Shown here: positions 11,461-21,354 of the stretch, in pieces
How the letters are laid out: each line of letters starts with the position of its first letter
Position numbering within the stretch: position 1 is the stretch's first letter
DNA from: Piliocolobus tephrosceles
Lineage: Eukaryota > Chordata > Mammalia > Primates > Cercopithecidae
Assembly (NCBI RefSeq): GCF_002776525.5
Contig: NC_045439.1
Location: 121,771,548 to 121,835,547 of the forward strand
DNA: 64,000 bases
Direction of reading: 5' to 3'
Position numbers and translations under genes: made by a program
Notes under the pieces: generated by a model
Told to the model about the DNA's origin: nothing
The model's input: only the letters and a program-made list of their open reading frames with translations
The model's database searches: none

Positions 11461-12307
11461 TGCATCAACCCACACTAAGCCATTTTCCTTTTCAAACAAC
11501 CAAAGGCCAGAGAAGAGGGGAGCAGAGGAAAAAGAGTCTGTGTAGATGGAAAACCTGAAGATTCTAAGTTGAGCCCTGCCTCTTCCCATTCCATGTGGAG
11601 CCTTCAGAGGTCCCACCTACAAGGCCAGGACTGTGTCTGACAAGTACATGTAAATGAGAAATCTCTCTCTACTCCAGAATCTCAAGTGTTGCTCCACAAG
11701 ATTCTGCAGTTGCCTGAAACTGCTACTCAACAGTACAAAGAAGGGCATGGATGACTAGATTCTTGCCAGTGTGTTTTGGTGAGACCAGTGTTTGACCCTC
11801 TTGCATTTATTTTAAACAAAAAAGTTCTAGAGACTTTTAGTTTAAAAGAGACTTTAAGTTTAAAAAACTTAAAGGAAAAGAATTGGGTCAGGTGGTGATA
11901 TTTCAGAAAGTAGGCAGGTGCTAATCACAAATGCAAGGCAATGTGGTTTGATGTTCAGGCTCTGTGAAGACCCAGAATTCAACCACATAAGAGAACACTA
12001 CTTCTGATTAACACCAAAGTCCCTGAGAACCCCATTCATCCCATCTGCAAGTCCAGGACTTCCTTCTGGTAAATGTGGTCATGTCGACTCAGCAACTGCC
12101 TAAGAACATGTTTTTTACAACACCCTCACCATAGACATTCCTGTGGGAGGGAGGAGGCACATGGTGAAAATTTACATCTTGAGAACCAATAGACCAGGAG
12201 GAAACTGATGGTCACTGAGCCTGCCCCTCCTCACTTTACCTGTTGGGTTGAAAAACCTGGAAGAAGGCAGCACAGGTCACTCCTAAACTAAGCAGCCTAC
12301 AGAAAAT

Positions 12308-13716
12308 ATGCTGATGTTCCTGATCCTCTTAGATTTTCCTCTTCCCTCTGGGGCTAATGTAGGTAACTGACCATCTCCACCCTCAGAGGCTTGACATGTG
12401 GAAGACTGGTACTTCCACAGTGTACTAATCAGGCTACCTGTGTGATCCACCTTACTTCAGTCATACCCAGAAATTTGCTGTACTCCAGCTCCATTGCAGA
12501 GATAATACTCTGAAAAGACAGAAATAAAAATTTCTCCCAAAGGGCAATGATGAGTCATATCCTTTTCATGACTCATCCACCTGGACCAGAAAAGTGATTT
12601 CTAATTAAGGTGGCACATGATTCTGGTAGAAAAGTACATCTGAAAATAAGGGCTATAAATCCCCATTCTCCAAACCCAAGAGCGGGCAGCTCTAGCCCAG
12701 GAGCTATCATCTGGATTAAGGCTGGAAGAGACATCTTATACTCAGATTCCTAGACATCACCTTCACCTTATCTCTGTTCTGCTAAACTACTTAGCTCTAC
12801 TAGGGCAGAAGCCAGACCCTAACTGAACCAGCAAAGTGTTGCCTCATCACTGCTTCCTGGCCTGATGGAGATGAGCCCCAACAAGGCCACTTCCAGCCCA
12901 TTGCCCCATCTCGCTCTGATCTGCAGTCCTTTGTCCTCTCTCCTCTTTATCCCAAAGGCTGAGTGCCTTAGGAAGATAAATCTGTCCTGGTGTTCAGATT
13001 CCATTAGAAACTCTCTTCTCCAGTTGCGGAACACACAGCACACCTTGGGACTGTTCATTGGTGCATCCAATAAACATTTGTAGAGTATTTATTACATGCC
13101 TGACTCAGGATAAGGGAGAAAGAAGCCAGACTATTCTGCCCAAACAGTGTATCATGTTTAGGTATTAAAAGACAGCCCTATCCTGGAAGTGAGCAGGACA
13201 TGGGGTCTGAAAAACTTTGAAGAAAGTAGCAACCATGGTAGGTCAGAGTGTTTTCCAGATTTTCTAGGATGGTCTATTCTGAAGATAGATGCCTTTCCCT
13301 TAATATGTATTTGAAGTATATTTGACCCAGAGCAATGACTGAGCTCCTTCATATCTACAGAAAGAGATTGATAACTAGGCAAGGAGTCGGGTCATGCTCT
13401 AAGCCTGCCATGATGCCCATAGAAGCCAAGAGCCTGAATCTCAGTATGCCGGATTCCCTGAAGACTGCTACAGACCATTCCAACCTTTTAATGACCAATT
13501 TTTCAGGCCACAGGGAATTTCTGTCTTTTGTGTTCTGTGGACACAGAGATAAAATTTGTGTTTTGGGGGAGATCAAATGGGGTGAAGAAGCCAATACACA
13601 CTCCTCATCCTGCATGGCGATGGAAAGTTCTAGAAAAACAAACCAGACAGGATGAGGTATGGGGGTTTCCTGGTACAAGACAACTTTGTGCTGACAGTAG
13701 CTCACTCTCATGGAAT
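12308..13716 (+). pseudogene. Granule serine protease relic, exons 1-2 only (possibly Mcpt8-like)
   Basis: Exon 1 (12308-12362) is still open and encodes an 18-residue leader, MLMFLILLDFPLPSGANV, ending in phase 1 with a GT donor. Its flanks align with CTSG exon 1 and intron 1 (both have 'TGACCA...CAGAGGC.T.ACAT'). Exon 2 (about 13567-13716) aligns throughout with CTSG and CMA1 exon 2. It begins Gly-Glu-Ile-Lys-Trp-Gly and later reads GGFLVQDNFVLTVAHSHG, ending at a GTAAGG donor. Lesions: acceptor AG changed to GG; in-frame TGA at 13653-13655; a 1-base deletion just after it; both cysteines of the Cys42-Cys58 bridge replaced (Tyr, Ser). The TATA-position motif is degraded (TTGAAAAA). Exons 3-5 are absent: an L1 starts 270 bp into intron 2. 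Trp at mature residue 3 recalls rodent Mcpt8-family proteases (from memory), while the body is also granzyme-like. Identity as a protease relic is firm; the subfamily is not. Confidence 0.85.
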
Positions 13717-13984
13717 GTAAGGAGCAACAACTGGTCCTGGATTTCCTGGGAATTCCTAGCACCGTCCAAGAAACAATAGCCCAGGAAAGTCCCTGAGTGT
13801 GGAGCCAATGGCTAATAAGGATGTATCTGAGAATCTCCAAGCTGGCTCAAAACAAATATGGGATGCAGGATTGAAAGGTATGGGAGGGGCTGTGTGGCAG
13901 GGGAGGCTACTATTGAAATGATCATATGATTTTACTGCATTATGTTATTAAAATGATGAATTGCCTAATCGAATTTTTAAAATA

Positions 13985-15338
13985 TATCTGGGAACTACAA
14001 GTGCAGATTTCTTACATGCCTGTCTATGTTGCATAGTGGTGAATCCAGGCTTTTAGCTTATCCATCACCTGAATAGTGAGCACTGTACCCAATAGGCAGT
14101 GTTTCAACTCTAATCCCATTCCTAACTTCCCACCTTCTGTAGTCTCCAATGTCTATTATTCTCTGCTGTATGTCCATGTATATCCGTTCTTTAGCTTGCA
14201 CCTATAAGTAAAAACACGTGCAGTTTTTTACTTTCATTTCTGATCTATTTCACTTAAGATAACGGCCTCCAGTTCCATCCATGTTGTTGCAGAAGCCATG
14301 ATTTCATTCTTTTTTATGGTTCAGTAGTATTCCATGGTATATACATTTTCTTTATCCAGTTCTCTGCTAATGGGCTCTTACATTGATTCAATGACTTTGC
14401 TATTGTAAATAATGCTGCAATAAATACATAAGTACACTTACCATTTTTATATAATGATTTATTTCTCTTTGGTTCAGTACTATTCAATAGTGGGATTGCA
14501 AGATCAAATGGTAGTTCTACTTTAGTTCTTTGGAAAGATTTCCATACTGTTTTCCATAGAGAGCTACTAATTTGCATTCCCACCAACGGTGTATAAGCAT
14601 TCCATTATCTCTGCATCCTCCTCAACATATGTTGTTTTATGACTTTTTAATAATAGCCATTCTGAATGATGTATGATGATAACTTATTTTGGTTTTAATT
14701 TCCATTTCTCTGATGATTAGTAATGTTGAGCATTTCTTCATATGTTTGTTTACCTCTTGTATGTCTTCTTTTGAAAAATGTTTGTTCACGTCTTTTACAC
14801 ACTTTTTAAAGGGTTGATTTTCTTCTTGTTGAGCTGGTTGAGTTCCTGGTAAATTCTGGATATTAGCACTTTAACAAATGCATAGTTTTCAAATATTTTT
14901 TCGCATTTGTGTAGGTTGTCTGTTTACTCTGTTTATTGTTTCTTTTACTGTTCAGAGAAGGTTTTTAGTTTAATGAAGACCTATATGTCTATTCTCACTT
15001 CTGTTGCATTTGTTTTTAAGGACTTGATCATAAATTCATTGCTTTGTTCAACGTCCAGAAGAGTATTTTTCTCGTTTTTTTCTAGGATTTTTATGATTTC
15101 AGATATTACACTTAGGACTTAAATCCATCTTGAGTTACCTTTTGCAAATGGTAACTCAAGATGGATCCTGTTTCATTTTTCTGCATATAATTATTCAATT
15201 TTTCCAGCATCATTTATTGAAAACAGTATCTATTTCTCTAGTATATATTTTTGTTGGTTTCGTCAAGCATCAGTTCGTTGTTGGTACGTGACTTTACTTC
15301 TGGGTTCTCTATTCTGTTCCATTGATCTATGTATCTAC
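13985..15338 (-). repeat. Old L1 3' end and ORF2 part, minus strand
   Basis: Reversed L1 text: the 3' UTR near 'CACCTGAATAGTGAGCACTGTACCCAATAGG' and 'TTCTTTAGCTTGCACCTATAAG', then ORF2 'TTTTATGGTTCAGTAGTATTCCATGG' through 'TCTATTCTGTTCCATTGATCTATGTATCTACAT'. It stops where the 3' end of the younger L1 arm begins at 15341. Its expected upstream continuation is not found on the far side of that younger element. Confidence 0.85.
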
Positions 15339-15340
15339 AT

Positions 15341-16687
15341 TTTTTTTATTATACTTTAAGTTCTAGGGTACAAGTGCACAATGTGCAGGTTTGTTACATA
15401 TGTATACATGGGCCATGGTGTGCTGCACCCATTAACTCGTCATTTACATTAGGTATATCACCTAACGCTATCCCTACCCCTCCCCCATCCCCACAATAGG
15501 ACCTGGTGTGTGATATTCCCCTTCCTGTGTCCAAGTGATCTCATTGTTCAATTCCCACCAATGAGTGAGAACATGCGGTATTTGGTTTTCTGTTCTTGCG
15601 ATAGTTTGCTGAGAATGATGGTTTCCACTGCATCCATGTCCCTACAAAGGACACAAACTCATCCCTTTTTATGGCTGCATAGTATTCCATGGTGTATATG
15701 TGCCACACTTTCTTAATCCAGTCTGTCACTGATGGACATTTGGGTTGATTCCAAGTCTTTACTATTGTGAATAGTGCCACAATAAACATACGTGTCCATG
15801 TGTCTTTATAGCAGCATGACTTATAATCCTTTGGGAATATACCCAGTAATGGGATGGCTAGGTCAAATGATATTTCTAGTTCTAGATCCTTGAGGAATCA
15901 CCACACTGTTTTCCACAATGGTTGAACTAGTTTACAGTCCCACCAACAGTGTAAAAGTGTTCCTATTTCTCCACATCCTCTCCAGCACCTGCTGTTTCCT
16001 GATTTTTTAATGATTGCCATTCTAACTGGTGTGAGATGGTATCTCATTGTGGTTTTGATTTGCATTTCTCTGATGGCCAGTGATGATGGATGAGCATTTT
16101 TTCATGTGTCTGTTGGCTGCATGAATGTCTTCTTTTGAGAAGTATCTGTTCATATCCTTTGCCCACTTCTTGATGGGGTTGTTTGTTTTCTTCTTGTAAA
16201 TTTGATTGAGTTCTTCAGAGGTTCCGGATATTAGCCCTTTGTCAGATGAGTAGATTGCAAAAATTTTCTCCCATTCTGTAGGTTGCCTGTTCACTCTCAT
16301 GGTAGTTTCTTTTCCTGTGCAGAAGCTCTTTAGTTTAATTAGATGCCATTTGTCAATTTTGGCTTTTGTTGCTGTTGCTTTTGGTGTTTTAGACATGAAG
16401 TCCTTGCCCATGCCTATGTCCTGAATGGTATTCCCTAGGTTTTCTTCTAGGGTTTTTATGGCTTTAGGTCTAACATTTAAGTCTCTAATCCATCTTGAAC
16501 TAATTTTCGTATAAGGAGTAAGGAAAGGATCCAATTTCAGCTTTCTACTTATGGCTGGTCAATTTTCCCAGCACCATTTATTAAATAGGGAATCCTTTCC
16601 CCATTTCTTGTTTTTGTCAGGTTTGTCAAAGATCAGATGGCTGTAGATGTGTGGTATTATTTCTGAGGGCTCTGTTCTGTTCCATTG
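15341..16687 (-). mobile_element. Young L1 (L1PA-like), left arm of a head-to-head palindrome
   Basis: Minus-strand L1 with its 3' end at 15341 (TTTTTTTATTATACTTTAAGTTCTAGGGTA). It extends up through the 3' UTR and the ORF2 C-terminal region to the N gap. Base x pairs with base 33385-x on the other side. From about 15960 to the gap, every segment I compared is identical, including non-consensus variants such as an extra CATCC-type insertion near 16085. Isolated mismatches appear at about 15760-15880. The outer 200 bp differ by roughly one base in ten to fifteen. Confidence 0.93.
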
Positions 16688-16697
16688 NNNNNNNNNN
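16688..16697. other. Assembly gap of 10 Ns at the centre of an L1 palindrome
   Basis: Ten Ns lie exactly between TCCATTG and its reverse complement CAATGGA. A 10-N run is a placeholder, so the real distance is unknown. The sequence on either side is the same L1 in opposite orientation, so the join is not supported by any unique sequence. Confidence 0.97.
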
Positions 16698-18050
16698 CAA
16701 TGGAACAGAACAGAGCCCTCAGAAATAATACCACACATCTACAGCCATCTGATCTTTGACAAACCTGACAAAAACAAGAAATGGGGAAAGGATTCCCTAT
16801 TTAATAAATGGTGCTGGGAAAATTGACCAGCCATAAGTAGAAAGCTGAAATTGGATCCTTTCCTTACTCCTTATACGAAAATTAGTTCAAGATGGATTAG
16901 AGACTTAAATGTTAGACCTAAAGCCATAAAAACCCTAGAAGAAAACCTAGGGAATACCATTCAGGACATAGGCATGGGCAAGGACTTCATGTCTAAAACA
17001 CCAAAAGCAACAGCAACAAAAGCCAAAATTGACAAATGGCATCTAATTAAACTAAAGAGCTTCTGCACAGGAAAAGAAACTACCATGAGAGTGAACAGGC
17101 AACCTACAGAATGGGAGAAAATTTTTGCAATCTACTCATCTGACAAAGGGCTAATATCCGGAACCTCTGAAGAACTCAATCAAATTTACAAGAAAAAAAC
17201 AAACAACCCCATCAAGAAGTGGGCAAAGGATATGAACAGATACTTCTCAAAAGAAGACATTCATGCAGCCAACAGACACATGAAAAAATGCTCATCCATC
17301 ATCACTGGCCATCAGAGAAATGCAAATCAAAACCACAATGAGATACCATCTCACACCAGTTAGAATGGCAATCATTAAAAAATCAGGAAACAGCAGGTGC
17401 TGGAGAGGATGTGGAGAAATAGAAACACTTTTACACTGTTGGTGGGACTGTAAACTAGTTCAACCATTGTGGAAAACAGTGTGGTGATTCCTCAAGGATC
17501 TAGAACTAGAAATACCATTTGACCCAGCCATCCCATTACTGGGTATATTCCCAAAGGATTATAAGTCATGCTGCTATAAAGACACATGGACACGTATGTT
17601 TATTGTGGCACTATTCACAATAGCAAAGACTTGGAATCAACCCAAATGTCCATCAGTGACAGACTGGATTAAGAAAGTGTGGCACATATACACCATGGAA
17701 TACTATGCAGCCATAAAAAGGGATGAGTTTGTGTCCTTTGTAGGGACATGGATGCAGTGGAAACCATCATTCTCAGCAAACTATCGCAAGAACAGAAAAC
17801 CAAATACCGCATGTTCTCACTCATTGGTGGGAATTGAACAATGAGATCACTTGGACACAGGAAGGGGAACATCACACACTGGGTCCTATTGTGGGGAGGG
17901 GGGAGGTGGGATGTATAGTATTAGGAGATATACCTAATGTAAACGACGAGTTAATGGGTGTAGCACACCAACACGCACATGTATACATATGTAACAAACC
18001 TGCACATTGTGCACATGTACCCTAGAACTTAAAGTTTAATAATAAAAAAT
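16698..18050 (+). mobile_element. Young L1 (L1PA-like), right arm of a head-to-head palindrome
   Basis: The mirror copy of 15341-16687 on the plus strand. It has an ORF2 C-terminal open stretch at 16851-17363 identical in translation to the left arm's 16534-16022. It then runs on to the 3' UTR (CATGTACCCTAGAACTTAAAG) and an A-rich tail near 18030-18070. It shares private substitutions with the left arm, for example GTATATTCCC where the related L1 at 47773 has GTATATACCC. The arms therefore share a recent common source or have been homogenised. Confidence 0.93.
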
Positions 18051-18069
18051 AAAATAATAAAAAATAAAT

Positions 18070-18420
18070 TTAAAAAAACTTAAAAAAAAACAGTGTTTCA
18101 GTCATAGAAAAAAATAAAAAGAAGTGTAAAGAACAGGATGAAGGAGACAAGTAAGACATAAAAATCCTGCACTGTGGGTTTCCTGGAGCAGAAAAATGAT
18201 ACCAGTGGGACAGCTGGCAATTTTTAAGAATGTCTGTTAAATGACAATATACCAACATTAATTTCCTAGTTTTTGTATTTGTATTGTGGTTACATAAGAT
18301 ATCAGCATTAAGGAAAACTGAAGTTTTAGACTTTTCCATAAATCTGACAGGATTCCAAAATAAAACGCTAAAAAATTTTAAAAGAAGTAAAACAAAATGA
18401 AAACATCTTGCAAAAAAAAA
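18070..18420. repeat. Ancient repeat of uncertain class
   Basis: The phrase 'TTTGTATTGTGGTTACATAAGATATCAGCATTAAGGAAAACTGAAG' followed by 'CATAAATCTGACAGGATTCCAAAATAAAA' resembles a common ancient repeat end in primate DNA. I cannot name the family with confidence. A run of 15 As precedes the next L1 segment. Confidence 0.35.
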
Positions 18421-19069
18421 AAAAAAAGAATTAGAAAAGCAAGAGCAAACCAAATCCAAAATCAGTAAACGAAAAGAAATAATAAAGATCAGAGCAGAAA
18501 TAAATGAAATTAAAATGAAGCAACAATACAAAACACCAGTGAAACAAAAAGCTGTTTTTTAAAAAAGTTAAACAAAATTGACAAATTCTTAGCCAGGTTG
18601 ACTAAGAACAACATGAGAGAAGATACAAATAAATAAAATCAGAAAAGAAAAAGAGACATTACAGCTGATACCACAGAAATTCAAAGGATCATTAATGGCT
18701 ACTATAAGCAACTATATGTCAATAAATTTGAAAATCTGGAAGAAATGGACAAATTCCTAGACATGTACCACCACCAAGAGTGAATCAGGAAGAAATCCAA
18801 AATGTGAACAGACCAATAACAAGTCATAAGATCGAAGCCATAATAAAAAGTCTTCATAAAGAAGAGCCTGGGACCCAATGGCTTCACTGCTGAATTGTAC
18901 CAACATTTATGTAAGAACTAATACCAATCTTAATCAAACTATTCCTAAAAATAGAGGAGGAGGGAATACTTCCAAACTTATTCTATGAGGCCAGTATTAC
19001 CCCGATACCAAAACCAGACAAATATAGATCAAAAGGAGAAAACTACAGGCCAATATCTCTAATGAATAT
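18421..19069 (+). repeat. Old L1 (L1M-type) ORF2, plus strand, first part
   Basis: L1 ORF2 text: 'AAAAGCAAGAGCAAACCAAATCC', 'AATAATAAAGATCAGAGCAGAAATAAATGAAATT', 'TTAGCCAGGTTGACTAAGAA', 'ACAGGCCAATATCTCTAATGAATAT'. It is interrupted at 19070 by a THE1 element and resumes at 21355. Many stops. Confidence 0.88.
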
Positions 19070-19421
19070 TGATATGGTTTGGCTATGTCCCCACCCAAAT
19101 CTCGTCTTGAATTCCCACATGTTGTGGGAGGTACCTGGTAAGGGGTAATTAAATCATGAGGGCAGGTCTTTCCTGTGCTGTTCTCATAATAGTGAATAAG
19201 TCTCATGTGATCCAATTATTATATAAGGGGGATTTTCCCTGCACAAGCTCTTTTTGCCTGCCACCATCCATGTAAGATGTGACTTGCTCCTCCTTGCCTT
19301 CCACCATGATTGTAAAGCCTCCCCAGCCATGTGGAACTGTAAGTCCATTAAACTTCTTTCTTTTGTAAATTTCCCAGTCTCGATTATGTCTTTATCAGCA
19401 GTGTGAAAATGGACAAATACA
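19070..19421 (+). mobile_element. THE1 (MaLR) 5' LTR
   Basis: Starts TGATATGGTTTGGCTATGTCC and ends near GGACAAATACA, 352 bp. It includes the family-typical 'TTCCCACATGTTGTGGGAGG', 'TGCCTTCCACCATGATTGTAAAGCC' and 'TTTATCAGCAGTGTGAAAATGGAC'. The same length as the 3' copy. A 5-bp target-site duplication (AATAT) lies at 19065-19069. Confidence 0.93.
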
Positions 19422-21002
19422 GTAAATTGGTACCAGGAATGGGGTGCTGATGAGAAGATACCCAAAAATGTGGAGGCAACTTTGTAACTGGGTAACAAGC
19501 AGAGTTTAGAACAGTTTGGAAGGCTCAGAAGATGGGAAAATGTGGGAAAGTTTGGAATTCCCTAGCTACTTGTTGAATGTCTTTGACAAAAATGCTGATA
19601 ATGTTATAGACAATGAAATCCAGGCTGAGGTGCTCCCAAATGGAGATGAGGAACTTGTTGGGAACTGGAGCAAAGGCAACTCTTGTTATGTTTTAGCAAA
19701 GAGACTGGTAGCATTTTGTCCCTGCCCTAGAGATCTGTGGAACTTTGAGCTTGAGAGAGATGGTTTAGGGTATCTAGTAGAAGAAATTTCTAAGCAGCAA
19801 AGCATTCAAGAAGTGACTTGGGTGCTGTTAAAGGCATTCAGTTTTAAGAGGGAAAAGAGCATAAAAGTTTTTAAAAATTGTAGCCTGACAATGCAATATA
19901 AAAGAAAATCCCATTTTCTGAGGAGAAATTCAAGCCAGTGGCAGAAATTTGCATAAGTAATGAAGAACCAAATGTTAATCCCCAAGATAATGAGGAAAAT
20001 GTATCCCAGGCATGTCCAAGGTCTTCACAGCAGCCCTTCTAATCACAGGCCCAGAGGCCTAGGAGGAAAAAGTGGTTTTGTGAACAAGACCCAGAGTCCC
20101 CATGCTGTGTGCAACCTAAGGACTTGGTGCCCTCCATCCCAGCTGCTCCCGCATCACTGAAACAGGTCAACACAGAGCTTGTGCTGTGGCTTCAGAGGGT
20201 GCAAGCCTCAAGTCTTGGCAGATTCCATGTGGTGTTGGGCCTGCAAGTGCACAGAACTCAAGAACTGAGGTTTGGGAACCTCCACCTAGGTTTCAGAAGA
20301 TGTACGGAAACACCCGGATGTCCAGGCAGAAAATCGTTGCAGGGGCAGGGCACTCATGGAGAACCTCTGCTAGTGCATGGAGAAGGGAAATATGGGATTA
20401 GGGCCCCCACACAGACTCCCTACTGGGGCACCACTTAGTGGAGCTGTGAGAAGAGGACCACTGTCCTCCAGACCCCAGAATGGTAGATCAACTGACAGCT
20501 TGCACTGTGTGCCTGGAAAAGCTGCAGACACTCAATGCCAGCCCATGAAAGCAGCCATGATTGGGGGCTATACCCTGCAAAGCCACAGGGGAAGAGCTGC
20601 CCAAGGCCATGGGATCCCATCTCTTGCATCAAGGTGACCTGGATGAGAGACATGGAGTCAAAGGAGAACATTTTAGAGCTTTAAGATTTGACCACCCAGC
20701 TGGATTTTGGACTTGCATAGGGCCTGTAGCCTCTTTGTTTTGGCCAATTTCTCCCATTTGGAATGGCTATATTTACCCAAAGACTGTACTCCCATTGTAT
20801 CTAGGAAGTAACTAACTTGCTTTTGATTTTACAGGCTCATAGGCGGAAGGGACTTGCCTTGTCTCAGAGGAGACTTTGGACTGTGGACTTCTGAGTTAAT
20901 GCTGAAATGAGTGAAACGAGTTAAGACTTTGGGGGACTGTTGGGAAGGCATGATTGTTTTGAAGTGTGAGGACATGAGATTTGGGAGGTGCCAGGGGCAG
21001 AA
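19422..21002 (+). mobile_element. THE1 (MaLR) internal region, degenerate
   Basis: Starts just after the 5' LTR with 'TTGGTACCAGGAATGGGGTGCTG', the usual MaLR internal start, and ends with a polypurine-like stretch before the 3' LTR. The length of about 1.58 kb fits THE1-int. A 146-codon open stretch at 19516-19956 is a chance or relict reading of this region. There is no pol and no autonomous coding capacity. Confidence 0.88.
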
Positions 21003-21354
21003 TGATATGGCTTGGTTGTGTTCCCACCCAAATCTCATCTTGAATTTCCATGTGTTGTGGGAGGGACCCAGTGAGAGGTAATTGAATCATGGAGGCAGGT
21101 CTTTCCTGTGTTGTCATGTGATAGTGAATAAGTCTCATGAGAGTTGATGATTATATAAAGGGAAATTTCCCTGCATAAGCTCTCTTTGCCTGCTACCATC
21201 CACATAAGATGTGACGTGCTCCTCCTTGCCTTCTGCCATGATGGTGAGGCCTCTCTAGCCATCTGGATCTCTTAATTCCATTAAACCACTTTCTTTTGTA
21301 AATTGCCCAGTCTTGGGTATATCTTTATTAGCAGTGTGAAGATGGACTAATACA
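21003..21354 (+). mobile_element. THE1 (MaLR) 3' LTR
   Basis: Starts TGATATGGCTTGGTTGTGTTCC and ends GGACTAATACA, 352 bp, followed by AATAT (21355-21359), the second copy of the target-site duplication. The two LTRs differ by scattered substitutions, as expected for an old primate insertion. Confidence 0.93.

Noticed and set aside
16022..17363. Two identical 170-codon frames on opposite strands as a duplicated gene
   Set aside because: Both are the C-terminal part of L1 ORF2 in mirror copies around the N gap. They are retroelement sequence, not cellular genes.
19516..19956. A 146-codon open frame as a possible gene
   Set aside because: It lies wholly inside the internal region of a THE1 (MaLR) element with matched LTRs. 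There is no independent promoter or homology.
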